DNA of 13,448 bases from an uncultured Bacteroidota bacterium (lineage in GTDB: Bacteria; Bacteroidota; Bacteroidia; Chitinophagales; Saprospiraceae): NCBI GenBank assembly GCA_937952445.1, contig CALGAA010000214.1, positions 1 to 13,448 of the forward strand. Direction: 5' to 3'. Position numbers and translations under genes: made by a program. This document shows positions 1 to 6,162 of the stretch, in pieces. The notes beneath the pieces were generated by a model that saw only the letters and a list, made by a program, of their open reading frames with translations, did no database searches and was not told where the DNA came from. Numbering within the stretch: the stretch's first letter is position 1; every line of letters starts with the position of its first letter.

Positions 1-2
1 CG

Positions 3-653
3 CATGCGCGTATATTTTATGAAACTTCAGCAGTAGTTATCGTTGCCTTTGCCCTTTCATTACTGTTCGATTTTTTGGATGGTATTTCTGCCCGATTATT
101 GGGTCAATCCAGCGAATTGGGTAGAGAGCTTGATTCCCTTGCCGATATGGTCTCCTTCGGAATTTTACCCACTTTCCTGATGGTCGACATTATAGAGCGA
201 AGTACGGATATCACCACCATGCCGGTCTACGGAGTCATATTTATACTGGCGGCAAGTGCAGCGCTAAGATTAGCCAGATTCAACCTCGAAACCGGAGGTT
301 CTCCCGAGTTCTCCGGTTTGCCCAGTCCCGCTATGGCCATAATAGCGTTTGGAATTTGGATCAACCTGGACGTTTCGATTTATCCGACTTTGGAAATATT
401 GGGAGATCCCAACTTTATCCTCATACTATCCATTGCTTTAGCCCTCTTTATGAACGTACCACTCCGTTTTATCAAATTCGCTCCAGGGTGGGGACTGTCT
501 CTCCACAAAATCCTGAGCATTTTATTAATTTTCATATTTCTGGCTGGTTTGTTCATCAGTTGGCGTATATCTGTTTTGATCACGGGATTGTCATACCTGG
601 TTCTTTCCCTAATGCTCCCTCTGTTCTCCGACCCTCAACCGGATCATCGTTAG
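3..653 (+). CDS. pssA: CDP-diacylglycerol--serine O-phosphatidyltransferase, 5'-truncated by window edge
   Basis: Integral membrane enzyme that transfers a phosphatidyl group from CDP-diacylglycerol to L-serine, the first step towards phosphatidylethanolamine. The reading frame is already open at the left edge (codons from base 3), so the N-terminus lies outside the window; 216 residues are visible. The CDP-alcohol phosphatidyltransferase signature DGxxAR-x8-G-x3-D-x3-D is complete: DGISAR is encoded from base 78, followed by the G, D and D of GRELDSLAD, where the acidic residues bind metal and the CDP group. A VSFGILP-like stretch follows, as in Pss proteins, and then several hydrophobic segments typical of this multi-pass family. 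An internal TTG at 75 is a leucine inside the DFLDG motif, not a start. The family also includes other CDP-alcohol transferases; the serine-specific call rests on overall resemblance to PssA. Confidence 0.85.
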   Translation, partial: HARIFYETSAVVIVAFALSLLFDFLDGISARLLGQSSELGRELDSLADMVSFGILPTFLMVDIIERSTDITTMPVYGVIFILAASAALRLARFNLETGGSPEFSGLPSPAMAIIAFGIWINLDVSIYPTLEILGDPNFILILSIALALFMNVPLRFIKFAPGWGLSLHKILSILLIFIFLAGLFISWRISVLITGLSYLVLSLMLPLFSDPQPDHR

Positions 654-1073
654 TGCTCACCGGACCTTAAGTACGTGATAGTTATAACGAGCTTATTATT
701 TGTCATATCGAGGCAACTAAACCGCGTATAGTCAATGTAGTACCTAAGGGTTCAGATGAGGAAGACAGGGCGAAAAAAATTCCGTCATCATTGTCACTAA
801 CTTCGTGGACTAGTGTTCAAAGTTACTCCCCCACAAATACCAAAACATTAAAAAACGTATTTCTCTCCCACTGTCATTTAAATCCCACGCTTCACTGCAT
901 CAGTCCAGTCCCAGGTTCCAATACAACTCAACCACAACCTGATTTCCATAATACTATAAGCATTATCCGGGTATTCCGATCATATGATCAAATTTTTTCT
1001 TTATATTTTTAAAAATTTGAATTTTTTTTGAGTGGGTCAGGTTATAATTTTAAGCGAACTACTAAAGCTAAAT
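654..1073. other. Intergenic spacer between pssA and the NfeD-like gene
   Basis: No convincing gene on either strand. The longest open frame (791-1012, +) encodes a low-complexity, Ser/Thr/Pro-rich 73-residue peptide with no recognisable motif. The last 70 bases are very A/T-rich, with a run of eight T at 1022-1029. A weak promoter-like pair, TTTG at 1016-1019 and TATAATTTT at 1043-1051, could serve the downstream gene, but the -7 element does not match TAnnTTTG well. No hairpin or tRNA-like structure was found. Confidence 0.5.
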
Positions 1074-1667
1074 ATGATTAAACTGTCACTCAACGAATGG
1101 TGGAGTACATTATCCGGAACTGAACAGATTTTTTGGATCATGGCTATTATCTCATCAGCCGTTTTCCTCTTGGTATTTGTGGTCAGCTTACTGGGATTTG
1201 ATGCAGACTCCGAAATGGAATTTTCCTCCGATGCAGATGCCGAATTAGGAGGTCATGACCTTCCTGTTTTTAGTATAAAAGCCATTACAGCCTTTTTTAC
1301 TTTTTTCAGTTGGACAGGTGTATTGCTTACAGGCGAAGGAAGGTCGATCTGGGAGATCGTTCCCTACTCCATATTTGCGGGAATAATAGCCATGGTTTTG
1401 GTCGTCTTCCTACTCAAGAAATTTTCCGATCTCACCGAATCGGGTACAGCAGATCCACTTGATCTGATCTTTGAAAAAGGGGATGTATATCTCCCTATAC
1501 CAGCGAGGGAAACCGGCATTGGTAAGGTTCATGTCACGCTTAACAATAGTCTGCGGGAAATGAACGCCATTACTCAGGATGATGAACCGCTTCAAACCGG
1601 TGAAAAAATCAGAATACTTGAAATTTTGCCAGAGAACACCCTCCTGGTTGAAAAATTCAAAGAATAA
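1074..1667 (+). CDS. NfeD-like membrane protein with C-terminal OB-fold-like domain (YuaF/YqiJ type)
   Basis: Predicted partner of the flotillin encoded 29 nt downstream. Of 197 residues, about 18-41, 64-86 and 95-115 are hydrophobic membrane segments. The first two are separated by a short acidic loop rich in Asp, Glu and Ser (about 43-60). Residues about 130-197 fit the soluble NfeD C-terminal domain: G-x-V near 136-138, GIGKVHVTLNN near 148-158, a later TGEKIRILEI stretch and a final LLVE strand. In the family this small beta-barrel faces the cytoplasm and is thought to act with SPFH proteins; its biochemical role is not settled. I chose ATG 1074 over an in-frame GTG at 1032 because the extra 14 residues are unlike the family and overlap possible promoter sequence. 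There is no Shine-Dalgarno, as expected for Bacteroidota. The order nfeD-like then flotillin matches yuaF-floT and yqiJ-yqiK. Confidence 0.8.
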   Translation: MIKLSLNEWWSTLSGTEQIFWIMAIISSAVFLLVFVVSLLGFDADSEMEFSSDADAELGGHDLPVFSIKAITAFFTFFSWTGVLLTGEGRSIWEIVPYSIFAGIIAMVLVVFLLKKFSDLTESGTADPLDLIFEKGDVYLPIPARETGIGKVHVTLNNSLREMNAITQDDEPLQTGEKIRILEILPENTLLVEKFKE

Positions 1668-1696
1668 TAATTTTATAAACTACACAACTACTAACT

Positions 1697-3205
1697 ATGA
1701 GTTTAAATGCATCGCTTATTTTGGTCGCCGGCCTGATTGGACTGGTGATACTTCTCGTTTTATTATTTGTCACCAGGTATAAAAGGTGTCCCTCGGATAA
1801 AATCCTGGTAATTTACGGCAAAACCGGCAGCGGTTCTGCACGTACCCTGGCCGGTGGTGCCGCATTCGTATGGCCTGTCATCCAGGACTACGCCTACCTT
1901 GATCTGTCTCCCATCTCCATTGATGTTGATCTGCGCAATGCCTTGAGTCGGCAAAACATCAGAATCAACGTCCCATCCAGGTTCACAGTGGCAATTTCCA
2001 ATCAGGAAGGTGTCATGGTCAACGCCGCTGAACGGCTTTTGGGTAAATCGAACAACGAAATCAGAGACATTTGCAAAGACATCATATTTGGACAACTCCG
2101 GGTGGTGGTGGCGACAATGGATATCGAAGAAATCAATGCAGACCGGGATAAATTTTTGTCCAATGTGGCTTCCAATGTAGGAAGTGAGTTGAAAAAAATT
2201 GGTCTCACGTTAATCAACGTCAACGTAACGGACATCGAGGATGAATCAGGATATATTGAAGCTCTGGGTAAAGAGGCTGCGGCTCATGCCGTGAACGAAG
2301 CCAAGGTACGTGTGGCTGAAAAGGAACGGGAAGGATCGGTCGGTGAAGCGTTGGCCTATAAGGAACGAAGAATTAAAGTGGCCAATTACGAAGCCGAGGC
2401 TTTGTCCGGTGAAGCTGATGCCAAACAGATTTCACGGGTTCGGATTGCGGAAGCAGATGCAGAAGCGATCGAAGGCGAAAACCAGGCCAAAATTAAAATC
2501 GCCCATTCAGAATCACTTCGGAGGGAACAGGAAGCTGAAGCCTTGAGTCGGGCTACTGCCACGGAAAAAATTCAGGCTGCAAAGGCAAGACAAGAAGCAT
2601 ACGAAGCAGAAAAAACCGCAGAATTGGCCCGGGCTGCACGAGAAAAAGCGCGGCAGGAAGCCGACGAGATCGTAAACGCTGAAATAGAGAAACGAAAAAT
2701 CGCTATCGCAGCAGAAGCGGAAGCCGAACGGAAAAGATTGGTTGCGAAAGGAGAAGCCGACGCCATATTCATGAAAAAAGAAGCCGAAGCCAGAGGTATG
2801 TATGAAATCCTCGTGAAACAATCCGAAGGATTCGAGAAGATCGTCCGTGCAACCAACGGAAATACCAAAGATGCCGTTCTTATGATTATCGCAGATAAAC
2901 TGGAAGAATTGGTCAAAATGCAGGTCGAGGCTATCAAAAACATTAAAATTGATAAGGTGACCGTCTGGGAAGGAGGCTCCGATGCCAATGGGACTTCCAA
3001 TAAAAGCTCTACAGCTAATTTCATTTCGAGCCTCTACAAATCCGTCCCGCCTATGCACGATGTGTTTGACATGGCCGGCATGAATCTGCCCCAGTATTTA
3101 GGTTCCAAAACAGACCAGATCAACCTGGGGGAACACCTGGACGATGACCATGAACCGATCACTACAGCAAAACCAAATGGAAAGGATAAGACTGGACAGG
3201 AATAG
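1697..3205 (+). CDS. floT: Flotillin-family SPFH protein
   Basis: Membrane-microdomain scaffold protein of 502 residues, close to the length of Bacillus FloT. Residues about 7-26 form one hydrophobic anchor, followed by a basic cluster (RYKR). The SPFH/Band 7 domain covers about 30-200, including a GGAAFVWP stretch near 53-60 and the FTVAISN and ERLLG segments. A long charged helix (about 190-370) is very rich in Glu-Ala repeats such as EAEALS, EADA and EAEAERKRL, the flotillin hallmark that drives oligomerisation. The remaining roughly 130 residues contain an ILVKQSEGFEKIV segment typical of flotillin C-termini and end in a polar, acidic tail (HLDDDHE). It probably shares a transcript with the NfeD-like gene just upstream. 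Other SPFH families (stomatin, HflK/C) are less likely because they lack this long EA-rich region. The symbol is given by analogy with Bacillus. Confidence 0.92.
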   Translation: MSLNASLILVAGLIGLVILLVLLFVTRYKRCPSDKILVIYGKTGSGSARTLAGGAAFVWPVIQDYAYLDLSPISIDVDLRNALSRQNIRINVPSRFTVAISNQEGVMVNAAERLLGKSNNEIRDICKDIIFGQLRVVVATMDIEEINADRDKFLSNVASNVGSELKKIGLTLINVNVTDIEDESGYIEALGKEAAAHAVNEAKVRVAEKEREGSVGEALAYKERRIKVANYEAEALSGEADAKQISRVRIAEADAEAIEGENQAKIKIAHSESLRREQEAEALSRATATEKIQAAKARQEAYEAEKTAELARAAREKARQEADEIVNAEIEKRKIAIAAEAEAERKRLVAKGEADAIFMKKEAEARGMYEILVKQSEGFEKIVRATNGNTKDAVLMIIADKLEELVKMQVEAIKNIKIDKVTVWEGGSDANGTSNKSSTANFISSLYKSVPPMHDVFDMAGMNLPQYLGSKTDQINLGEHLDDDHEPITTAKPNGKDKTGQE

Positions 3206-3258
3206 GGATAATTGAGTAGATCAAATCCGGTATGATTTGTACTGTGAAGTGAAAAGAG

Positions 3259-3286
3259 ATCCGGGAATTCCAAACTTTTCCCGGAT
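3259..3286 (+). terminator. Terminator-like hairpin after flotillin
   Basis: A perfect 9-bp stem (ATCCGGGAA at 3259-3267 with TTCCCGGAT at 3278-3286) closes a 10-nt loop, 53 nt after the flotillin stop codon. The following bases (TATTCAAAGTATTT) are A/T-rich but lack a clean T run, so termination efficiency is uncertain. Confidence 0.6.
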
Positions 3287-3314
3287 TATTCAAAGTATTT
3301 ATGGTCTACTCCCA

Positions 3315-3367
3315 AATTCAGTAATTAATTCCCTGAAGTAATATTTTAGGGTGAGTCCTGTAAGGAC
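3315..3367 (+). repeat. Structured intergenic repeat, copy 1 (3' flank of flotillin)
   Basis: This 53-nt segment matches 11240-11293 on the opposite strand. By hand alignment 43 of 50 aligned positions are identical, plus a 3- versus 4-nt variable loop. Both copies keep two potential stems: CCCT (3331-3334) with AGGG (3348-3351), and GTCCT (3355-3359) with AGGAC (3363-3367). It lies downstream of flotillin and reads in the same direction as that gene. Its function is unknown. Confidence 0.7.
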
Positions 3368-3453
3368 GACAGAAATAAAATTCCAAAACGCTGCTGTCAG
3401 TTACATATGGTAAAAACTGAAAAATTCTTCGATATTAAAAACTGATGTTGAGT

Positions 3454-3591
3454 GGTATAGTGTTTCAGATGCAAAGTTATTGCAACACATTCTAACATTT
3501 TCACACTAATACAAGCTGTATTTTGGCTATGATGTTAAACGTCAACGGGCTATGAACAACGAGAAGACCCTATTTAAGTATTTAAGGTAAG
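3454..3591 (+). repeat. Diverged direct repeat, copy A
   Basis: 138 nt that align with 3652-3785 in the same orientation, with a period of 198 nt. By hand, about 91 of 131 aligned positions agree (about 70%), with two small gaps and one 7-nt gap. The best blocks are the first 22 nt (20 identical, containing TCAGATGCAAA), an ACAAGCT block, a GTCA-CG-G-T-TGA block whose four differences are all transitions, and the ACCCTAT / GAGGTAAG-like end. It could be decayed duplicated coding DNA or a non-coding repeat; no product is recognised. Confidence 0.55.
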
Positions 3592-3603
3592 AAGGGTCTT
3601 CTC
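3561..3603. other. Perfect 11-bp hairpin inside and beyond repeat copy A
   Basis: GAGAAGACCCT at 3561-3571 pairs perfectly with AGGGTCTTCTC at 3593-3603 around a 21-nt loop that contains TTTAAGTATTTAA. No T run follows on either strand, so it is not a standard intrinsic terminator. The equivalent part of copy B does not form this stem, so the hairpin is private to copy A. Confidence 0.6.
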
Positions 3604-3651
3604 TGATTTAACCCGGATTGTGTCTGGTATTTGGCTTATGTAGGGTCTACG

Positions 3652-3785
3652 GGTATAATGTATCAGATGCAAATGCATGGCATACACATCAAAATATCTT
3701 TGCATAAAAACAAGCTAAATTGCGGTTATCACACAATATGTCAGCGAGTTGTGAGATCATGAGTACACCCTATATTGAGGTAAGG
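3652..3785 (+). repeat. Diverged direct repeat, copy B
   Basis: Second copy of the repeat described at 3454-3591. It starts with GGTATAATG, then TATCAGATGCAAA, and ends with ACCCTATATTGAGGTAAG. All three forward frames contain stops within or near the repeat, so neither copy is an intact gene. Confidence 0.55.
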
Positions 3786-3976
3786 CATAACCGAATGTAG
3801 CTGAAAACCAAAGATGCTCTAGCCCTCTTGGATGAGGAAACTGGGATTGAAGTCTATTCATTGGCAGGAATTAAATTAACCCTGTGTACGGTAAAGGAAA
3901 GCAGCTTACCGGCCTGGGTAAATGTTCCATGCCCTATTCTGGTTAAAGGAATTTTATTACTGGTCAGCTTGAGGAT

Positions 3977-4807
3977 TTATTTGACCTTAAAGTCAAAGGT
4001 AATTGTACCACACTGCCGGTCCACGGAGCTCTCAGAAAAACGATACTGCCTGGAAAATTTAATGGCTGTATTGACCAAATCCGGATCTCCGGTCGTACTT
4101 CCTCTTTGAGTAAAGGTAGCTTCAGAAACCTGCCCCGAACTGTTGACGCATACGCGAACTACAACACGACCCGTTTTTTGCGAATTTTCAACTACCTGAG
4201 GCACGTATTGTATCCGCCGCCCGTCAAGACCACCTCCTACAGACCCTTGTCCGGTTGATAAACCTTCCAGGTTATCTGAGCTTGGATCACCCAATGGATC
4301 GCCTTGATTACCTTCCGTATTTGTCTCACCTTTTCCTCCCCCAAACAAATCACCGAATTGTTTTTTCGCCTCAGCGAATTCGGCCTCTTTGCGGGCTTCT
4401 TCTTCCCTTTGCCGCTGTTCTTCCAATTGTTTTTGTCGTTCCAATTCCGCCTTTCTTCGCGCTTCCTCCTCTTCTTTTTTCCGAAGGGCAACGACATTAG
4501 GGTCTTCCTGGGTAATGATTTCTTCCTCTACCACGGGCTCTTCGATCACTTCAGGTTCGGAGGGTGGTGGAGGTGTTTCTTCTTGAGGCTGGGGTGGCAC
4601 TTCTTCTTCCTGCTGCGTTTCCGGTTGGCTGTCCCCCCGCCCCATATCGGGCATACCAAAGCTGACCAGGATCCCTTCTTCCCCCGGGGGAGGAACCTGA
4701 AACGACATAAAAGGGAAAAGCAATAACAACAGCAATATTACATTAACTATGATGCTGGTTCGGACTGCTTTCTGTCGGTCCTGGGGATTTGTTTCAAATT
4801 CGTTCAT
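3977..4807 (-). CDS. tonB: TonB/TolA-like energy-transducing periplasmic protein
   Basis: Third gene of the exbB-exbD-tonB operon, starting 10 nt after the exbD stop. It should carry ExbB-ExbD proton-motive energy to outer-membrane receptors. Of 276 residues, about 18-36 form the single N-terminal membrane anchor. A Pro/Glu/Gln-rich stretch follows (about 61-97). Residues about 107-151 are an almost uninterrupted run of Glu, Lys, Arg, Ala and Gln, predicted to be a long charged helix like that of TolA. A Gly/Asp/Asn-rich linker (152-196) leads to a C-terminal domain (197-276) with the TonB-like pattern of V-V-R-V-C-V-NSSGQV-EA-F followed by a final FDFKVK strand. Two cysteines in that domain (220 and 266) could form a disulfide in the periplasm. 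The helix is TolA-like, so a Tol-type role is an alternative to receptor energisation. Confidence 0.82.
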   Translation of the reverse strand: MNEFETNPQDRQKAVRTSIIVNVILLLLLLFPFMSFQVPPPGEEGILVSFGMPDMGRGDSQPETQQEEEVPPQPQEETPPPPSEPEVIEEPVVEEEIITQEDPNVVALRKKEEEEARRKAELERQKQLEEQRQREEEARKEAEFAEAKKQFGDLFGGGKGETNTEGNQGDPLGDPSSDNLEGLSTGQGSVGGGLDGRRIQYVPQVVENSQKTGRVVVRVCVNSSGQVSEATFTQRGSTTGDPDLVNTAIKFSRQYRFSESSVDRQCGTITFDFKVK

Positions 4808-4817
4808 GACACTTATT

Positions 4818-5219
4818 TTATCTCACTGGATCAGTAGCGATAATGGCTTGTGCTCCCAATCGATTCGCCAGATCCATCACCCGAACTGTGAAATCCAACT
4901 GACTGGTTTTATCCGCTGCGATAACGATGGTCGGTTTCTCATTTCCGCTATCTGATATACCAACACGCAATTCATTCTCAATGTTCCCCAAACTCATTTC
5001 GACCCCATTCAGATAATAGGTCCCATTGCTTCTGATCGAAATGGTATACGATTGAGGGGCTACCGTCTTGGACGAACTACTCGGCAAGGTCAGTCGCAAT
5101 GCATTGGGGCTGACCAACGTCGAGGTGAGCATAAAAAAGATTAGCAGCAGAAAGATGATATCCGTCAGTGATGCCATACTAAACTCCGCACTAACCTTAT
5201 TTCTTTTCTTCAGCGCCAT
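4818..5219 (-). CDS. exbD: ExbD/TolR-family biopolymer transport protein
   Basis: Small inner-membrane protein (133 residues) that forms the proton-driven motor with ExbB. A polar, basic N-terminus (KKRNK) is followed by one membrane helix, about residues 17-38. This helix carries the essential aspartate in SLTDIIFLLLIFFML (Asp20), the residue through which the ExbD/TolR family couples proton flow. The rest is a periplasmic domain ending in ANRLGAQAIIATDP, matching the family's usual -A---G---I-I-T-P end. It starts 2 nt after the exbB stop, so translation is probably coupled. Only one exbD is present, whereas related operons in this phylum often carry two. Confidence 0.93.
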   Translation of the reverse strand: MALKKRNKVSAEFSMASLTDIIFLLLIFFMLTSTLVSPNALRLTLPSSSSKTVAPQSYTISIRSNGTYYLNGVEMSLGNIENELRVGISDSGNEKPTIVIAADKTSQLDFTVRVMDLANRLGAQAIIATDPVR

Positions 5220-5221
5220 AT

Positions 5222-5929
5222 TTATGGTGTATTGACAGGTTCTTGCAATAAATCCATGAAATCCACCGCCGTCCGTTCCATTTTATAAACGACTTTCTCC
5301 ACATTGGACACCAATAAATTGTATCCTATAAATGCGAAAATGCCCACAAACAACCCAAATGCGGTGGTGATCAATGCTTGGTAAATCCCACTGGCCAGTA
5401 CATCCGGAGTGATGTTCTCCGCCGTAGCCATTTGGTAAAAAGCCATAATCATACCTGTAACCGTTCCAAAAAACCCAAGCATGGGGGCAGCTCCGGCAAT
5501 GGAAGCCAGCGTGCTGAGGTTTTTTTCCAGGCGAAATAACTCCAGGTTCCCCACATTTTCAATGGAGGTATTCACATCTTTTAAGGGTTTACCTATTCGC
5601 ATCAGCCCCTTTTCAATCATATGAGCAGCCGGGGAATCGTTGTTTTGGCACAGCGCTTTTGCACCCATAATATTTCCAGCCTGAACGCTGGCCCGGATGT
5701 TGTTCATAAAATTATCGTCGATTTTACTCGCTCTTTTTATCGCTGAATACCGTTCGACGAACACATAAACCGCGACAACAAACATCGCAATCAGAATCAG
5801 GACTATCACAATCCCGATCCATCCACTCTTTACGATCAGTTGAAACAAACTTTCCCGTTCGATCGTAGTGGTTTCTTCAAGTTGTACAGCTTGATCCTGA
5901 AGCAGCACCATAAAATGTAGTAGGTTCAT
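5222..5929 (-). CDS. exbB: ExbB/TolQ/MotA-family proton channel protein
   Basis: Inner-membrane proton channel subunit and first gene of the exbB-exbD-tonB operon. Its 235 residues contain three membrane segments, about 37-58, 141-166 and 182-208. The second carries the hallmark PMLGFFGTVTGMI, a version of the conserved P-LGLLGTV-GM motif, and the third runs through ALITTAFGLFVGI. The large loop between the first and second segments is cytoplasmic in this family. The N-terminal extension of about 35 residues includes a polar Gln/Glu/Thr stretch, usual in Bacteroidota ExbB. A good promoter lies just upstream (5957-5985) with an expected leader of about 20 nt, which supports ATG 5929, though Met7 is a possible alternative start. 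Confidence 0.93.
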   Translation of the reverse strand: MNLLHFMVLLQDQAVQLEETTTIERESLFQLIVKSGWIGIVIVLILIAMFVVAVYVFVERYSAIKRASKIDDNFMNNIRASVQAGNIMGAKALCQNNDSPAAHMIEKGLMRIGKPLKDVNTSIENVGNLELFRLEKNLSTLASIAGAAPMLGFFGTVTGMIMAFYQMATAENITPDVLASGIYQALITTAFGLFVGIFAFIGYNLLVSNVEKVVYKMERTAVDFMDLLQEPVNTP

Positions 5930-5956
5930 ATAATTTTATAGGTTTGAAGTGAACTC

Positions 5957-5985
5957 CAAAGTTAACAATTATTATATATTATCAA
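5957..5985 (-). promoter_or_regulatory. Bacteroidota-type promoter for exbB-exbD-tonB
   Basis: Read on the minus strand, TTG (5985-5983), an 18-nt spacer, then TAACTTTG (5964-5957). This matches the phylum consensus TTG-N17-20-TAnnTTTG fully at the -7 element. Transcription would start near 5950, leaving a leader of about 20 nt to the exbB ATG. Confidence 0.7.
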
Positions 5986-6132
5986 TAGTTATAATACGTG
6001 GAATTTTAAAAAATATCGGGGGAATTTCCAAGATAGAATGGGATATATATTGATTTTATTATCTTATGCCCTCAAAATAATGATGTTCCAGCGAATAAAA
6101 TTTTCTTAACGAGGATATCAGTATAGTTTTTC

Positions 6133-6140
6133 TAAATTTG
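6133..6140 (+). promoter_or_regulatory. Possible -7 element for the fadN operon
   Basis: TAAATTTG matches TAnnTTTG and lies 22 nt before the fadN ATG. No TTG is present at the expected distance upstream, so only half of the promoter is supported; an activator might compensate. Confidence 0.45.
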
Positions 6141-6162
6141 AATCCAAACCAAAAAAGACAAT

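Larger units (their letters stand above)
3206..3976. other. 771-nt spacer between convergent flotillin and tonB genes
   Basis: This spacer holds no gene I can support, but it is structured. It contains a terminator-like hairpin (3259-3286), the first copy of a two-hairpin repeat (3315-3367), and two diverged direct repeats (3454-3591 and 3652-3785), the first of which carries a perfect 11-bp stem. Short frames with protein-like composition occur, for example 3828 onwards, which continues antisense into tonB, but each is interrupted or unrecognisable. Decayed coding DNA is possible. Confidence 0.6.
5930..6162. other. Divergent promoter region between exbB and fadN
   Basis: A 233-nt A/T-rich spacer feeding two operons in opposite directions. 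The exbB promoter is clear and the fadN one partial. Two GGAATTT direct repeats (near 6000 and 6020) lie between them; I could not identify a regulator-binding palindrome. Confidence 0.6.

Noticed and set aside
791..1012. 73-residue open frame on + in the spacer after pssA
   Set aside because: Low-complexity Ser/Thr/Pro-rich product, no motif, no promoter and no operon context; probably chance.
1032..1073. GTG start at 1032 for the NfeD-like protein
   Set aside because: The extra 14 residues do not fit the family and overlap promoter-like sequence; ATG 1074 is preferred.
2513..3058. Long antisense frames (150-181 residues) within flotillin
   Set aside because: They are shadows of the Glu/Ala-rich codons on the sense strand, giving Phe/Ser/Cys-rich products.
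3889..3911. CGGTAA...TTACCG inverted repeat downstream of tonB
   Set aside because: Only 6 bp of stem, an 11-nt loop and no T run; too weak to call a tonB terminator.
3206..3976. CRISPR-like or integron-like array in the flotillin-tonB spacer
   Set aside because: Only two copies, long and about 30% diverged, with no regular spacers, integrase or cas genes nearby.
3828..4109. 93-residue open frame on + starting with TTG
   Set aside because: Its second half is antisense to the conserved C-terminal domain of tonB and its first half has no recognisable similarity.
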